From the NCBI GenBank assembly GCA_016872555.1, contig VGZO01000006.1, positions 59,711 through 123,710 on the forward strand: 64,000 nt of DNA. The letters are read 5' to 3'. Below the pieces are notes generated by a model, which made no database searches, had not been told where the DNA came from, and saw nothing but the letters and a program-made list of their open reading frames with translations. Below are positions 48,855 to 58,125 of this stretch, in pieces (positions within the stretch are counted from its first letter, which is position 1; each line of letters begins with the position of its first letter). The position numbers and the translations under genes are program-made. The stretch is from Planctomycetota bacterium (GTDB lineage: Bacteria > Planctomycetota > Planctomycetia > Pirellulales > UBA1268).

Positions 48855-50744
48855 CTACTTCGCCGCCGGCCGTGGAACCTCTTCGACAGGTGGGCGGGCC
48901 GGTGCCGCCGGCAGCATCATCAGCACCTCGGGGAGCGCGTCGCGGCCGAGCGACGTGTCGGCGGCGCGGAGGTCGCTGTCGGCCCGCCAATATTCCTGGC
49001 GGGCGAGGATCTCGAGGATCTGGGCGTCGAACTTGGTCTGCTCGCGGAGCGTGACGCGGAGGATGTCGCTGCGGCCGAGGCGGAGTTGCTCGCGCTCGGC
49101 CCGGGCGACGAGCGTGGCGAGCTCGGCTTGGCGCGTCGCCTGCTTGTAAAATTCGTAGGCGCGTTCGAGGAGCGAATAGGCGTCTTGGATCTCGGCGCGG
49201 ACGTTGTCCTCGGCATACTCCAGCTGGCGGTCGATCTGGATCAATTGCGAATCGATCGTCTCGAGGCGGCCGCGGGCGTCGCGCCGCTGGGCCGGCAGTT
49301 GGAATACGAGCGACGCCTGGAGCACCTGGCGGTCGAGCCCGTCAGGCCCCGAGAGCGGGCTCTTGCCGAAGGCGGCGTCCTGGTTGCCGACGAGCTGGCT
49401 GTCGATCACCGGCAGCATCTGGTTGGCGGCGAAGCGGCGCTCGACGACCAGCTTCTCGCGCTGGAGCGCGAGGCGGGCGAATTCGGGGCGCTCGGCGAGC
49501 GCCCGGGAGAGGGCCGTCTCGAACGTCGTCCGGTCGGGGGGCACGGGCTTGGCCATCGGGCGGATCCGCCGGCGCGACGCGAGTAGCGGTCGGCCCGACG
49601 CATCGCGGAAGAACAGCGACAGGTCGATCGTCGCCTGCTGCAGCGAGCGGTCGGCCTTGACGACCAAGCCGTTGCGGAGAGCGACGTTTTGCTGGTTGTC
49701 GATCCGTTCGATGTTCGCCGCGGCGCCGCGCTGGACGCGCGTCTCGAGCGCGGAATCGCGCTCGACGGCCAGATCGACCAGCTCCTCGGTGGCCTCGAGC
49801 CGCTCGCCGTTGCCGAGCCAGTTCCAGTAGGTGCGGGCGGAGGCGCGCAGGTAGTCGAGCCGCGTGCGCTCGATGACCGGCTCGGCCAGCGCGATGTCGA
49901 GCCGGGCTTGGTCGCGCGTGGCGCGCGGGCGGTCGATGTCGCGGTTGCGGGCCAACGGCATCGTGACCCCGCCGCGCCATTCGCCGCCGGTGGCGGTCTT
50001 CTGGGCGAGGTTGTAGGTGGGGAAGTCGCCGTAGCCGTTGCGGAAGCCGCCGAAGGCGCTGATGCCTGCCGTGGGGAAGAGCTGCGTCAAGCCGAAATCG
50101 GAGCGGTAGTTCTCGTAGGTGCCCGGAGCCAGGGCGTTGCCCGACATGCCGATCCCGGTGTCGAAGGCTCCCATCGCGGTGGTCAATCGCCCGGCGGCCA
50201 CCCCGCGCTCGCGTTCGATCGCCTGGAGCAGCGGATAGTGGAGTTGCACGCTCTCCAGGACGTCGGAGAGGAGCAGGGGAGCGTCGCGCTCGTCGACGTC
50301 GCCGCCGTAGTACTCCGACGGTTTGGCAGGAGGTGGGAGGAGCGTGTCGGGATCGCGCGGGTTGCCGGGTGGGAGCGCTCCCGACGTGGCGGCCCGCTCG
50401 AGCGCGGTGTCGTCGTCATCGTCGTCGGCCGGTCGGGGCAGCGGCGCCGGATCGCGCTGGGGCTCCGCGTTCGGGTCGGTCGGGGCGTCGACGTCGTCGC
50501 GCCGGGGCGTCAGGCCCTCCGGAGCCTCGTCGGCGAGTCGGAGAAACGACGCACTGACCACCGACTCGAGGCGCAGTTCGGCCTCGGGACCTGGCGCGAG
50601 AGGTGCGACCCTTCCTGCCGGCCGGAAGCGGCGCGGCTCGGTGGCTTCGGCGATCCCGCCGTGCACGACGAGGGCGACAACGAGCGCGGCCAGCGGCCTG
50701 CGCGACCGGACACCGCCCCGCGTTGGCGGCCGTTTGGCCGTCAG
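48855..50744 (-). CDS. TolC-family outer membrane efflux protein
   Basis: The 629-residue protein has a signal-like segment (RPLAALVVALVVHGGIAEA), an acidic, Pro-rich stretch (about 65-140), and the outer membrane factor body of helical repeats (about 150-600) with NLAQKTATGGEWRG and QEYWRADSDLRAAD. It would form the trunk-like export channel. No ATG begins it in a sensible place. The most likely start is CTG at 50742-50744, whose bases overlap the TGA of the HlyD gene (CTGA), which would couple translation. GTG downstream would cut into the signal. Confidence 0.85.
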   Translation of the reverse strand: MTAKRPPTRGGVRSRRPLAALVVALVVHGGIAEATEPRRFRPAGRVAPLAPGPEAELRLESVVSASFLRLADEAPEGLTPRRDDVDAPTDPNAEPQRDPAPLPRPADDDDDDTALERAATSGALPPGNPRDPDTLLPPPAKPSEYYGGDVDERDAPLLLSDVLESVQLHYPLLQAIERERGVAAGRLTTAMGAFDTGIGMSGNALAPGTYENYRSDFGLTQLFPTAGISAFGGFRNGYGDFPTYNLAQKTATGGEWRGGVTMPLARNRDIDRPRATRDQARLDIALAEPVIERTRLDYLRASARTYWNWLGNGERLEATEELVDLAVERDSALETRVQRGAAANIERIDNQQNVALRNGLVVKADRSLQQATIDLSLFFRDASGRPLLASRRRIRPMAKPVPPDRTTFETALSRALAERPEFARLALQREKLVVERRFAANQMLPVIDSQLVGNQDAAFGKSPLSGPDGLDRQVLQASLVFQLPAQRRDARGRLETIDSQLIQIDRQLEYAEDNVRAEIQDAYSLLERAYEFYKQATRQAELATLVARAEREQLRLGRSDILRVTLREQTKFDAQILEILARQEYWRADSDLRAADTSLGRDALPEVLMMLPAAPARPPVEEVPRPAAK

Positions 50745-52153
50745 GTGACCTTGATCTTGGGCGCCTTCGACTTGCCGTCCTTGTCCTTTTCTTTGGCCTT
50801 GTCCATGGCCTTGGGGCCGGGGGCGAGGACCGGCGGGAAGCCGTTGAGCCTTCGCCAGATCTCGTAGCCGAGCGTGACCCGGTTGAGGAACACCCACCCG
50901 ACGGCCTGGTTGCCCTGCCGGAGGAAGTTCTCGTCCGGCCAGGCATCGCCCTGGAGCTTTGCTTCTGGTTCGACGAGCACCCTGAACTGGCCGCCACCGC
51001 CGCTGGCCGGATCGACCTGACGGACCCGGCCGCCGAACGTGCCGATCGCCAATTCCGGCCAGCCCGAGAACTGCAACGCCGGCCAGCCCTCGAACTGCAG
51101 CCGGACGTGCGGCATCTGTTTCTTCTGCTCGGCATAGGCGAGCACGATCGGCGCGTCGATGCCGTCGAGAAACAGCTCGATGACGCGGTCGGTGGTGTCG
51201 GGAACGATCGTACACAGCTCGTCGCCTTCCTTGACGTACTGCCCGCCCTGACCGACGTTGGCCGACACCCGGTAGACGATCCCGTCGCACGGGGCGACGA
51301 CGTTCCGGGCCTTGAATCGCTCGATACGGTTGTCGATGTCCTGGATCTCGCGCTCGATCGAAAACAGGTTTTGCTCGCTCTTCCTCAGGTTGCTGCGGGC
51401 CACGGCGATCGCCGACAGGCCGGCGGCATCGGCCTGGAGGAGGAGGGCCTCCTGGGTGAGGAGGGCCGCCTCGGCCCGCTGCAGCTCGGCCTGGGCCTTG
51501 TCGGTGTCGGTCGTCGCCCGGTCGGCCCGCATCCGGGCCTCGTCGCGCGACAGCCGGCTCTCGAGGCCGCCGAATTGCGGGTTGTTGAACAGGTCGTCAA
51601 ACATCTCGAAGCGGTCGCGCTCGAAGTTCCTGGCGAACTCGGTGTTCGCCAGGGACTGCTTGGAGACGTCGATCGCCTTGCGTGCCGCTTCACGGTTGGC
51701 CTCCGCCGCCTTGACCGCCGCGGCCCGGGCGCCTTCCTGGGCCCGCGCCGCCGCGGTGTTCTCCACCACCTCCTCGCGGGCCGCCTCCAGCCGCTCGCCC
51801 AGGAACCTCCGCTGGGCCTCGAGTCTCCCCTCCAAGTCGGGGTCGTTGTCTTCGATATCGACAACCGGATCGTTCATCTTGACCCGGCTTCCCTCGACCA
51901 CGTGCCAGGTCGTGACCTGCCCCGAAACGCGGGCTGTGAGGACCTGCATCCGCTCCACCGGCGCGTAGGCGATCACGGTTCCCTGGCACATGACGGTCTG
52001 TTGCCAGGGGACGAAGGCGAGGACAATTGGGGTGACGAGGAAGATGAGGAGAAGGAGAACAGCGACGAAGCGCACGCCCGACGGCGTCGCGGCCCGTGAC
52101 AAGGCCGAGCCCGGTTGGCCGCTGCTGCGGGGGTGTGCAGGTGTCACGCCCAT
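50741..52153 (-). CDS. HlyD-family membrane fusion protein
   Basis: The 470-residue protein has one membrane segment (VRFVAVLLLLIFLVTPIVLAFV, about 28-49), a biotinyl-lipoyl-like half (QTVMCQGTVIAYAPVERMQV), a long coiled-coil region (about 105-290, EGRLEAQRRFLGERL to SEQNLFSIEREI), and the second lipoyl half with PCDGIVYRVSANVG. The tail is lysine-rich. It would bridge the inner-membrane transporter and TolC. It overlaps the ABC gene by 10 bases and the TolC gene by 4. Confidence 0.9.
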   Translation of the reverse strand: MGVTPAHPRSSGQPGSALSRAATPSGVRFVAVLLLLIFLVTPIVLAFVPWQQTVMCQGTVIAYAPVERMQVLTARVSGQVTTWHVVEGSRVKMNDPVVDIEDNDPDLEGRLEAQRRFLGERLEAAREEVVENTAAARAQEGARAAAVKAAEANREAARKAIDVSKQSLANTEFARNFERDRFEMFDDLFNNPQFGGLESRLSRDEARMRADRATTDTDKAQAELQRAEAALLTQEALLLQADAAGLSAIAVARSNLRKSEQNLFSIEREIQDIDNRIERFKARNVVAPCDGIVYRVSANVGQGGQYVKEGDELCTIVPDTTDRVIELFLDGIDAPIVLAYAEQKKQMPHVRLQFEGWPALQFSGWPELAIGTFGGRVRQVDPASGGGGQFRVLVEPEAKLQGDAWPDENFLRQGNQAVGWVFLNRVTLGYEIWRRLNGFPPVLAPGPKAMDKAKEKDKDGKSKAPKIKVT

Positions 52154-53778
52154 TCCACGGCCTCGTCGCAGCGTCGGCGGATGTCGTCACGGGCCGTGAC
52201 GATGACGAGCGTCCAGGGGGCCTGGCGGTCGAACAGCGACTCGATCAATTGCGGGCAGTCGGCGATGTCGAGGGCGTCGAGCATCCCGTTGATGAGCAGC
52301 AGCCGTGGGCGTCCGACGATGGCCCGGGCGATCGACAGCCGGGAAATGGCGTTGGCCGACAGCGGGCGGCCGTCGGCGGCCAGCGCCGTGCCGACCCCCC
52401 GGGGCAGGCGCGCGACGTCGTCGGCGAGACCGACCATCTCCAGCGCCCGACGCACGTCGACGGCCGAAATGTCGCTGCGGCCGACGCGGACGTTCTCGGC
52501 GACCGTGTCGGCGAACGTCTCCGATTGCCCGACGTAGGCCACCTGGAGACGGGTCGCGGTCCGGTCGAGCGACCGGGCGTCGAGCCCGTCGAATTCGAGC
52601 AAACCCTGGTCGGGCAGGCGGAGCAGGGCGAGCGTCTCCAGCAGCGTGGTCTTGCCGCTGCCGGACGGTCCGTAGACGGCGATCCGCCGCCCCGGCGGCA
52701 CCTCGAGCCGGAGCGTCTTGCCCGGGCGGCTCACCACCTCGGCGACAACGGCCATCGGCCGCTCGGTCGCCGGCAGCAGTTCGCCGCCAGAGTGCTCCAG
52801 CGGCAGCGTGTCGATGACGCCGAGCTTGTCGAGCGCCGCCTGGAGGTCGTAGAAGGTCTCGATGTACTTGCCGATCTTCGAGATCGCCGACAGCACCAGC
52901 GCCACCATCAGCTCGCCGGCGACGAGCTGGCCGAGCGTCAGCTGGCGGTTGATCACCAGCCATCCGCCGAGGCCGAGAAGCACCGTGCTGCCGATCGCGT
53001 CGAGGAGCAGGGCGAACAGGTTCTGCCGCCAGACGACGGAGAAGTGGCGCCGCCGCGCCTGCACGTAGGCGTCGGCGAGCTCGTCGGCACGGGCGTGGGC
53101 GAGGTCGCCGCCGCGGCCGAAGCGGAACGTGTGGGGGCACTTGGCGAGCTCCTCGAGCCAGGCCGCCACGTCGAACTTGGCGTAGCTCTCGGCGATGCTC
53201 GTCCGCACCCCGCCGCGTCCCAGGATCGTGAGCATGAAGATCACGAGGATCGCCGTGACGACCGCGAACGTCAGCAGCGTGGGGTGGTAGAAGGCGAGTA
53301 CCATCAGGCCGACCACCGAGATCATCAGGATCCCGATCCCCTCGACCAGCAGCGAGGCGACTGCCTTTTGCACCGACGAGACCTCGAAGAACCGGTTGAC
53401 GATATCGGTCGGGTTGCGGCCGTCGAAGGCGGCGATCTCGGCCCGGGCGAAGTGGTCGGCGAAGGCATCGGCGGTGCGCACGAAGATCCGCCGCTGCAGG
53501 CACTCGGCGACCAGCAGCTGCAGCGAGCGCAGCGCCGCCGAGAGGAGCAGGAAGCCGAGCATCACCCCCGAGAGCACGAGCACCGGCCAGAGCTGGAAGC
53601 CGAAGCTGACGGTCGTCACCAGTTGCTCGATCGCGACCGGCGTCACGATCGAGAGGATACCGACGGCGGTGGCGAACAGAGCCAGCGTGAGGCAATCGGA
53701 GCGCTCGAGGCGCAGCAGCACAGCGAGCCGCTGCCAGCTCGACACGGAGGCCGCGCCGCTGCCATGGTCACCGCCCAT
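52144..53778 (-). CDS. ABC transporter membrane/ATP-binding protein with degenerate ATPase motifs
   Basis: The 544-residue protein has an N-terminal membrane domain (about 25-320, five or six helices) and a C-terminal nucleotide-binding domain. Walker A is intact (GPSGSGKTT, about 365-373). The signature LSGGQ reads LSANAISRL (about 473), Walker B reads LLLINGMLDALD so both the Asp and catalytic Glu are replaced, and the H-loop reads VTARDD without His. ATP binding may remain but hydrolysis is unlikely. In type I exporters these residues are essential, so the complex may use another energy source or act as a scaffold. Confidence 0.88.
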   Translation of the reverse strand: MGGDHGSGAASVSSWQRLAVLLRLERSDCLTLALFATAVGILSIVTPVAIEQLVTTVSFGFQLWPVLVLSGVMLGFLLLSAALRSLQLLVAECLQRRIFVRTADAFADHFARAEIAAFDGRNPTDIVNRFFEVSSVQKAVASLLVEGIGILMISVVGLMVLAFYHPTLLTFAVVTAILVIFMLTILGRGGVRTSIAESYAKFDVAAWLEELAKCPHTFRFGRGGDLAHARADELADAYVQARRRHFSVVWRQNLFALLLDAIGSTVLLGLGGWLVINRQLTLGQLVAGELMVALVLSAISKIGKYIETFYDLQAALDKLGVIDTLPLEHSGGELLPATERPMAVVAEVVSRPGKTLRLEVPPGRRIAVYGPSGSGKTTLLETLALLRLPDQGLLEFDGLDARSLDRTATRLQVAYVGQSETFADTVAENVRVGRSDISAVDVRRALEMVGLADDVARLPRGVGTALAADGRPLSANAISRLSIARAIVGRPRLLLINGMLDALDIADCPQLIESLFDRQAPWTLVIVTARDDIRRRCDEAVEWA

Positions 53779-53791
53779 GCCGAGCCGTCAC

Positions 53792-54172
53792 CTACGCTTC
53801 GGGGAGCAGGGGGGTGCGCTCGTCGCGGGCCGGGGCGGAAGCGGTGCCGACGGGTGCCGGCCGCGGCAGCCGTCGGGCCCGTTCGATTTCGCGGCCGACC
53901 GACTGGCCGATCCGCTGGCAGGCACGCTCGATGGCCATCTCCCAGTCGGAATCGACGACCAGCGCGAAAACGTCACCCGCGTTTCGCACCCGGGCCCGGA
54001 TCCGGCACGACTTGTCGATGCCCGCGCCGAGATCGCGACCGCCATGGAGGAGCACCACGACGCTGCTCACGGCGCGACGGTGCCGGCCGAGCGCCAGGCG
54101 CAGGCGGACGTCGATCGAGTCACGGAGCCGGTCAGCCCCGGGAAGCCCGTCGTGAAGTAATTCCCACTCCAT
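53792..54172 (-). CDS. HPF/RaiA-like ribosome-associated protein
   Basis: The 126-residue protein starts after GGAGG and matches the planctomycete HPF/RaiA-like pattern: LRLALGRHRRAVSSVVVLLHG, DKSCRIRARVRNAGDVFALVVDSDWEMAIERACQRI, then a Pro/Arg-rich tail. HPF proteins bind the ribosome and silence translation in stationary phase. The gene lies 13 bases before the ABC gene and is probably the first gene of that operon. The combination is unexpected, and it could also be a paralogue with another role. Confidence 0.78.
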   Translation of the reverse strand: MEWELLHDGLPGADRLRDSIDVRLRLALGRHRRAVSSVVVLLHGGRDLGAGIDKSCRIRARVRNAGDVFALVVDSDWEMAIERACQRIGQSVGREIERARRLPRPAPVGTASAPARDERTPLLPEA

Positions 54173-54409
54173 CGCCACCTCCGCCACTCGGTCGATACCC
54201 GAACCCGCCTTCTCTTCTCATCGTCATTGGTAGGCAGGCAGCTTCCATTGGACAAATAGAATGTTTTGGTTCGGGATATTGAAAAAATCTTTTTCCTGCA
54301 GTGAACTTCGTTATTTTCGTGGGTACAGGCCGATCCTGCCCATCTGTTGAGGGGGGTCTGGGGAGGCCGCTGTGGCGGGTTTGGCGCGCGGGGAAGGGAG
54401 CGAACCGGG
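54173..54409. promoter_or_regulatory. AT-rich divergent regulatory region
   Basis: Between the RaiA-like gene and the NhaR-like gene lies a 237-base region whose middle (54226-54300) is far richer in A+T than the rest of the window. It contains a direct repeat CATTGG at 54225-54230 and 54246-54251, and the palindrome GAAAAA-ATC-TTTTTC at 54281-54295. LysR-type regulators usually bind near their own divergent promoter, so this may be an autoregulatory site. No -35/-10 pair is clear. Confidence 0.5.
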
Positions 54410-55312
54410 ATGGAATGGCTCAACTACCACCACCTCCTCTATTTCTGGATGACCGCCCGGGAAGGGAGCATCACGCAAGCCTGCCGCAGGCTCCATCTCA
54501 CCCAGCCCACCGTGAGCGGCCAGATCCGGGCCCTCGAGCGGTCCGTCCAGGCGAAGCTTTTCGAGCGCTCCGGGCGGTCGCTGGTGCTGACCGAGACCGG
54601 CACCGTCGTGTTCCGCTACGCCGAGGAGATCTTCGCGCTCGGCCGCGAGCTTCAAGATGCCCTCGCCGACCGCCCGACGGGGCGTGCGATGCGGTTCTCG
54701 GTCGGTGTCGCCGACGCCCTCCCCAAGGTTCTCGTCCACCGCCTCCTCGAGCCGGCGCTCCACCTCGACGCCGACATCCGGGTGACGTGCATCGACGGCG
54801 AGCCGGAGCGCCTCCTGGCAAGGCTGGCGCTCCACGAGCTCGATCTCGTGGTCACCGACTATCCCGCCAGCCCGCGGGTCGGCGCCAAGACGTTCAGCCA
54901 CTTGCTCGGCGATTGCGGCGTCTCCTTCCTCGCCACCGAGACCCTGGCCCGCCAATACAGGCGCGGGTTTCCGCAGTCGCTCACCGGCGCGCCGCTGCTC
55001 CTTCCGGTGCCCGGCACGACACTCCGCCGGTCGCTCGACCAGTGGTTCGACGAGGAGGAAATCCGCCCGCGGATCCGCGGTGAGATCGCCGACAGCGGGC
55101 TGCTCAAGGCGTTCGCCGCGAGCGGCGCCGGCATCTTCGCCACCCCTTCGGCGGTCGAGGAGGAAGTGGCCCAGATGTACGGCGTGACCGTCGTCGGACG
55201 GGAGGAATCGCTTCGCGAGCGGTTCTACGCGATCTCGGTCGAAAAACGCCTCAAGCATCCGGCCGTCGTGGCGATCTCGCAGCAAGCGCGGCGGCAGGTG
55301 TTTCGCAGCTGA
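54410..55312 (+). CDS. LysR-type transcriptional regulator, NhaR-like
   Basis: The 300-residue protein begins MEWLNYHHLLYFWMTAREGS, the helix-turn-helix opening typical of NhaR, followed by ACRRLHLTQPTVSGQIRALE and the periplasmic-binding-like effector domain. E. coli NhaR activates the Na+/H+ antiporter gene nhaA, but no antiporter is beside it here. The ATG at 54410 follows AAGGGAG. The divergent operon on the other side (RaiA-like, ABC, HlyD, TolC) is a plausible target. Confidence 0.88.
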   Translation: MEWLNYHHLLYFWMTAREGSITQACRRLHLTQPTVSGQIRALERSVQAKLFERSGRSLVLTETGTVVFRYAEEIFALGRELQDALADRPTGRAMRFSVGVADALPKVLVHRLLEPALHLDADIRVTCIDGEPERLLARLALHELDLVVTDYPASPRVGAKTFSHLLGDCGVSFLATETLARQYRRGFPQSLTGAPLLLPVPGTTLRRSLDQWFDEEEIRPRIRGEIADSGLLKAFAASGAGIFATPSAVEEEVAQMYGVTVVGREESLRERFYAISVEKRLKHPAVVAISQQARRQVFRS

Positions 55313-55324
55313 CGGGCCGGACCG

Positions 55325-57019
55325 TCAGGGAGCGGCGGGGAGGAGCCGGGCGAGCGCCGCGCGGACGGCGGCCGCCGGCAGGGCGTGGGTCGTCGTCCGG
55401 TCGAAGCGGGCGATCGACAGGCCCACCGCCCGCCCGTCGAGACCGACGACGACGCCGCCGCAGGCGTCGGCGGGGAGCACCGAGTCGTGGCTGAAGGCGG
55501 CCGGGAAGCCCTGCCGACGCTCGCTCACCGGACCACTGAAGGCCAGATCGCGGCGCCGGGGACGGTCCGACTGGGCGTCGGCCATCGGCACGAGCGTCGC
55601 CTCGGTCTGGCGCCATAGCCCTTCGCGGCAGTAGTCGATCGTGACGCGGTCACCGATCGCACCGGCCCTGATCGCCGTCGCGAGATCCTCGGCGGTCAGC
55701 GTGGGCAAGCCGTCGAGGGCGACGATCCGGTCGCCGCGCCGCAACCCCGCGGCGCGGGCCGGGCCGCTCGGGCTGACGCGCTTGAGGACCGTGCCGGTAA
55801 CCGCCGGATCGTCGTCGAGCGTGATCCCCAGGGCGGGCGTGTCGTCGTCATCGCCGACGTAGCGCGTCCGCGCCGGAATCGGCCGCGTCCCCACGCTCAC
55901 CGCGCCGACCGCCAGCGGCCGCCGCGCCGGGCCAGGCGTCACGACGAAGCGCCCTACCTCGGGCTCGCCGTCGGCCCAGCGAATCGGCTCGAGACCGGTG
56001 GCCTCGACCTTGACCAGCACCAGATCGAGCGCCTCGTCGGCGGCGACGAGCGTGGCGTCGAGCGAGCGCCCGCCGACGCGGCAGCGGATCTCCCCGGGCA
56101 GTTCGCTGCGCTTGGTGAGGATCCACCCGTCGGCACCGACGACCACGCCGAGCGCCACGCGGCGGTCGTCGTCGAGGATCTCGACGACCGACAACGCCGC
56201 CTCGGCCGCGATCGGCGCGAAGCGGTCGCGGATCGCCGGGTGGCGGAGGCTCTCGTCGCGGAAGTCCGACTGCAGCGCCGGCGACGTCGGCTTGCCGTCG
56301 GCCCGCTTGCCGCCGCGCAGTTCGTCCCACTGCCGGCGGTAGACCTCGATCGGGACGCTGAAGTTGTCGCGGACGTCGGTGGCGATGCTCGTGCCGATCC
56401 CCACCAGCCGGCCGTCGAGATCGACCAGCGGCCCCCCCGAGTCACCCGGCTGGAGCGTGCAGTCGGTGACCAGCGAGAAGCGCTGGAAACGCTCGTCGCG
56501 GAGCACGCCACGGAGCCGTCCGAGGCGCACCGGCGCCGGCCGCCCCGCGACGATCCCGTCGGAGTGGCCGGCCGCGAGGCACCAGTCGCCGATCGACAGC
56601 GACGTCGAATCGCCAAGCTCCACATGTGGCCACGGGCCCGGCTCGCTGATCTGCAGCATCCCGGCGTCGGTCGCCCGGTCGTGGCCGAGCGCCGTGGCGC
56701 GCGTGACGCGGCCATCGGAGAGGAGCACGGCGAAGTCACCGTCGAAGCCCTCCATCGCATGGGCGACGGTGAGGATCAGCCCGTCGGGGGAGACGATCAC
56801 GCCGCTGGCCACGCCATGCTCGATCAAGCCGCCGTCGGCGCTGCCGAGGCCGACGGTGGCCGCGAGCATCCGCCGGGCGGCGGCCACGCTCCGCACTTCC
56901 TCGGCGAGAAACGGCGCGGCGCCACGCTCCTGAGCATGCGCCTTTCCGGACTGCACGAGCGCGACGGCCAGGACCACCGCGAGCCCCGCGCCACGCAGGA
57001 CGGCGTTCGATCGGCTCAT
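55325..57019 (-). CDS. Trypsin-like serine protease with PDZ domain (DegP-like, atypical)
   Basis: The 564-residue protein has a signal peptide (LAVVLAVALVQSGKAHA) and a complete N-terminal chymotrypsin-like domain: His in VAHAMEG, Asp in ATDAGML, Ser in GDSGGPLV (around residue 195). A second protease-like module (about 260-370, GVVVGADGWILTKRSELPG) lacks the triad. Then comes a PDZ domain (about 375-470, GLRRGDRIVALDGLPTL), and a C-terminal half-domain with ACGGVVVGLDGRAVGLS. It starts at ATGA shared with the upstream gene's stop. Confidence 0.86.
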   Translation of the reverse strand: MSRSNAVLRGAGLAVVLAVALVQSGKAHAQERGAAPFLAEEVRSVAAARRMLAATVGLGSADGGLIEHGVASGVIVSPDGLILTVAHAMEGFDGDFAVLLSDGRVTRATALGHDRATDAGMLQISEPGPWPHVELGDSTSLSIGDWCLAAGHSDGIVAGRPAPVRLGRLRGVLRDERFQRFSLVTDCTLQPGDSGGPLVDLDGRLVGIGTSIATDVRDNFSVPIEVYRRQWDELRGGKRADGKPTSPALQSDFRDESLRHPAIRDRFAPIAAEAALSVVEILDDDRRVALGVVVGADGWILTKRSELPGEIRCRVGGRSLDATLVAADEALDLVLVKVEATGLEPIRWADGEPEVGRFVVTPGPARRPLAVGAVSVGTRPIPARTRYVGDDDDTPALGITLDDDPAVTGTVLKRVSPSGPARAAGLRRGDRIVALDGLPTLTAEDLATAIRAGAIGDRVTIDYCREGLWRQTEATLVPMADAQSDRPRRRDLAFSGPVSERRQGFPAAFSHDSVLPADACGGVVVGLDGRAVGLSIARFDRTTTHALPAAAVRAALARLLPAAP

Positions 57020-58125
57020 CGGGTCGGCTCCTCGGCGAGCGCCTCGCGGTAGGCGCGCAGCCGGCGCCGAAACGCCCGCTTCTCCGACTTGTCGCCCCGA
57101 TCGGCGACGAGCTCGACCGCCCGTTCCTGGTGCGTCACGGCCGCCGCGCGGTCGCCGGCGAGGAAGTGCGCATGGGCCAGCGTGTCGAGGGCGAACGGAT
57201 CGGCGTGGTCGAGGAGGTCGTCGGCGCGGGTCGCGAGGCGGAGCGCGACGGCGATCGCGGCCGGCGTCGCCCCGGGCAGGTCGAGGATCCGCTGGGCGAC
57301 GTCGTTGAGGAGCTCGGCGTCGTGATCGGCCGGGCCATCGAGGAGGTCGGCCGCCGCGGCGCAGCCGGCCTCGAAATCGCCTTTCTGGAACAGGAGCACC
57401 TCGACCTTCATCCCGGCGGCCCGCCCCGCGAGGCGCGGCTGGGCGGCGGCCATCGCGCGAATCGTGTCGAGCGCCTCGTCCCAGCGCCCCCGTTCGACCG
57501 CCGTGAACGCCGCCTCCTCGAGGAGCCGGGCCCTCTTCGCGGCGGCCGCCTCGGCGGCGGCGTCGAACCCCCCCGAGATCATCCGCTCGACGACGTCGTC
57601 GAGCCCGTCGAGCGGGTGGCCGATCCAGGCGATCGTTCCCGCGCCGTCGACGACGAACGACGTCGGCACGCCCGCCTCGCCGGCCGGCACCATCCACCCC
57701 TTCCACGACACCCCCTCCGGCTCCTCGTCGCGCCGCCGCCGCGGCTGTTCGTCGTAGCGGTCGACGGCGATCCGGACGCCGAGCGGTGGTTCGAGATCGG
57801 CAAGCAAGCCGGTGGCCTCTTCCTCCCGCTCGGGAGGGTCGGTGACGATCAGGACGAACTCCACCCCGCGGCGTTTGAACCGGCCGGCGAGATCGGCGAC
57901 GTGGGGGAGCGACTCGAGGCTCGAGGCGCTGCGCGTGTCGATGAAGGTGAGGGCGTAGATGCGGCCCGGTTCGAAGCGGCCGATCGGCTGGCCGCCGATC
58001 CAACGGCTCGCCGCCAGCACCGGCGCCGGGTCGCCGACGGCGAGCGACCCCTCGTCGGCCGCGGCGGCCCGCGCTCCGACCAGCAGCCCGACGACCACAC
58101 CGAGAGCCGCGAGCCTGCCATGCAT
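57016..58125 (-). CDS. TlpA-like thioredoxin-fold protein with TPR-type C-terminus, no active-site cysteines
   Basis: The 369-residue protein has a signal peptide (LAALGVVVGLLVGARAAAA) and a thioredoxin-like domain (about 30-180: LAVGDPAPVLAASRWIGGQPI, VPTSFVVDGAGTIAWIGHPLDG). The position where CxxC normally sits reads IDTRSASSLE, so the protein cannot do thiol-disulfide exchange at that site. The C-terminal half (about 190-365) has TPR-like helices. Its stop overlaps the protease start (ATGA), so the two are translationally coupled and probably act together in the periplasm. Confidence 0.82.
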   Translation of the reverse strand: MHGRLAALGVVVGLLVGARAAAADEGSLAVGDPAPVLAASRWIGGQPIGRFEPGRIYALTFIDTRSASSLESLPHVADLAGRFKRRGVEFVLIVTDPPEREEEATGLLADLEPPLGVRIAVDRYDEQPRRRRDEEPEGVSWKGWMVPAGEAGVPTSFVVDGAGTIAWIGHPLDGLDDVVERMISGGFDAAAEAAAAKRARLLEEAAFTAVERGRWDEALDTIRAMAAAQPRLAGRAAGMKVEVLLFQKGDFEAGCAAAADLLDGPADHDAELLNDVAQRILDLPGATPAAIAVALRLATRADDLLDHADPFALDTLAHAHFLAGDRAAAVTHQERAVELVADRGDKSEKRAFRRRLRAYREALAEEPTR

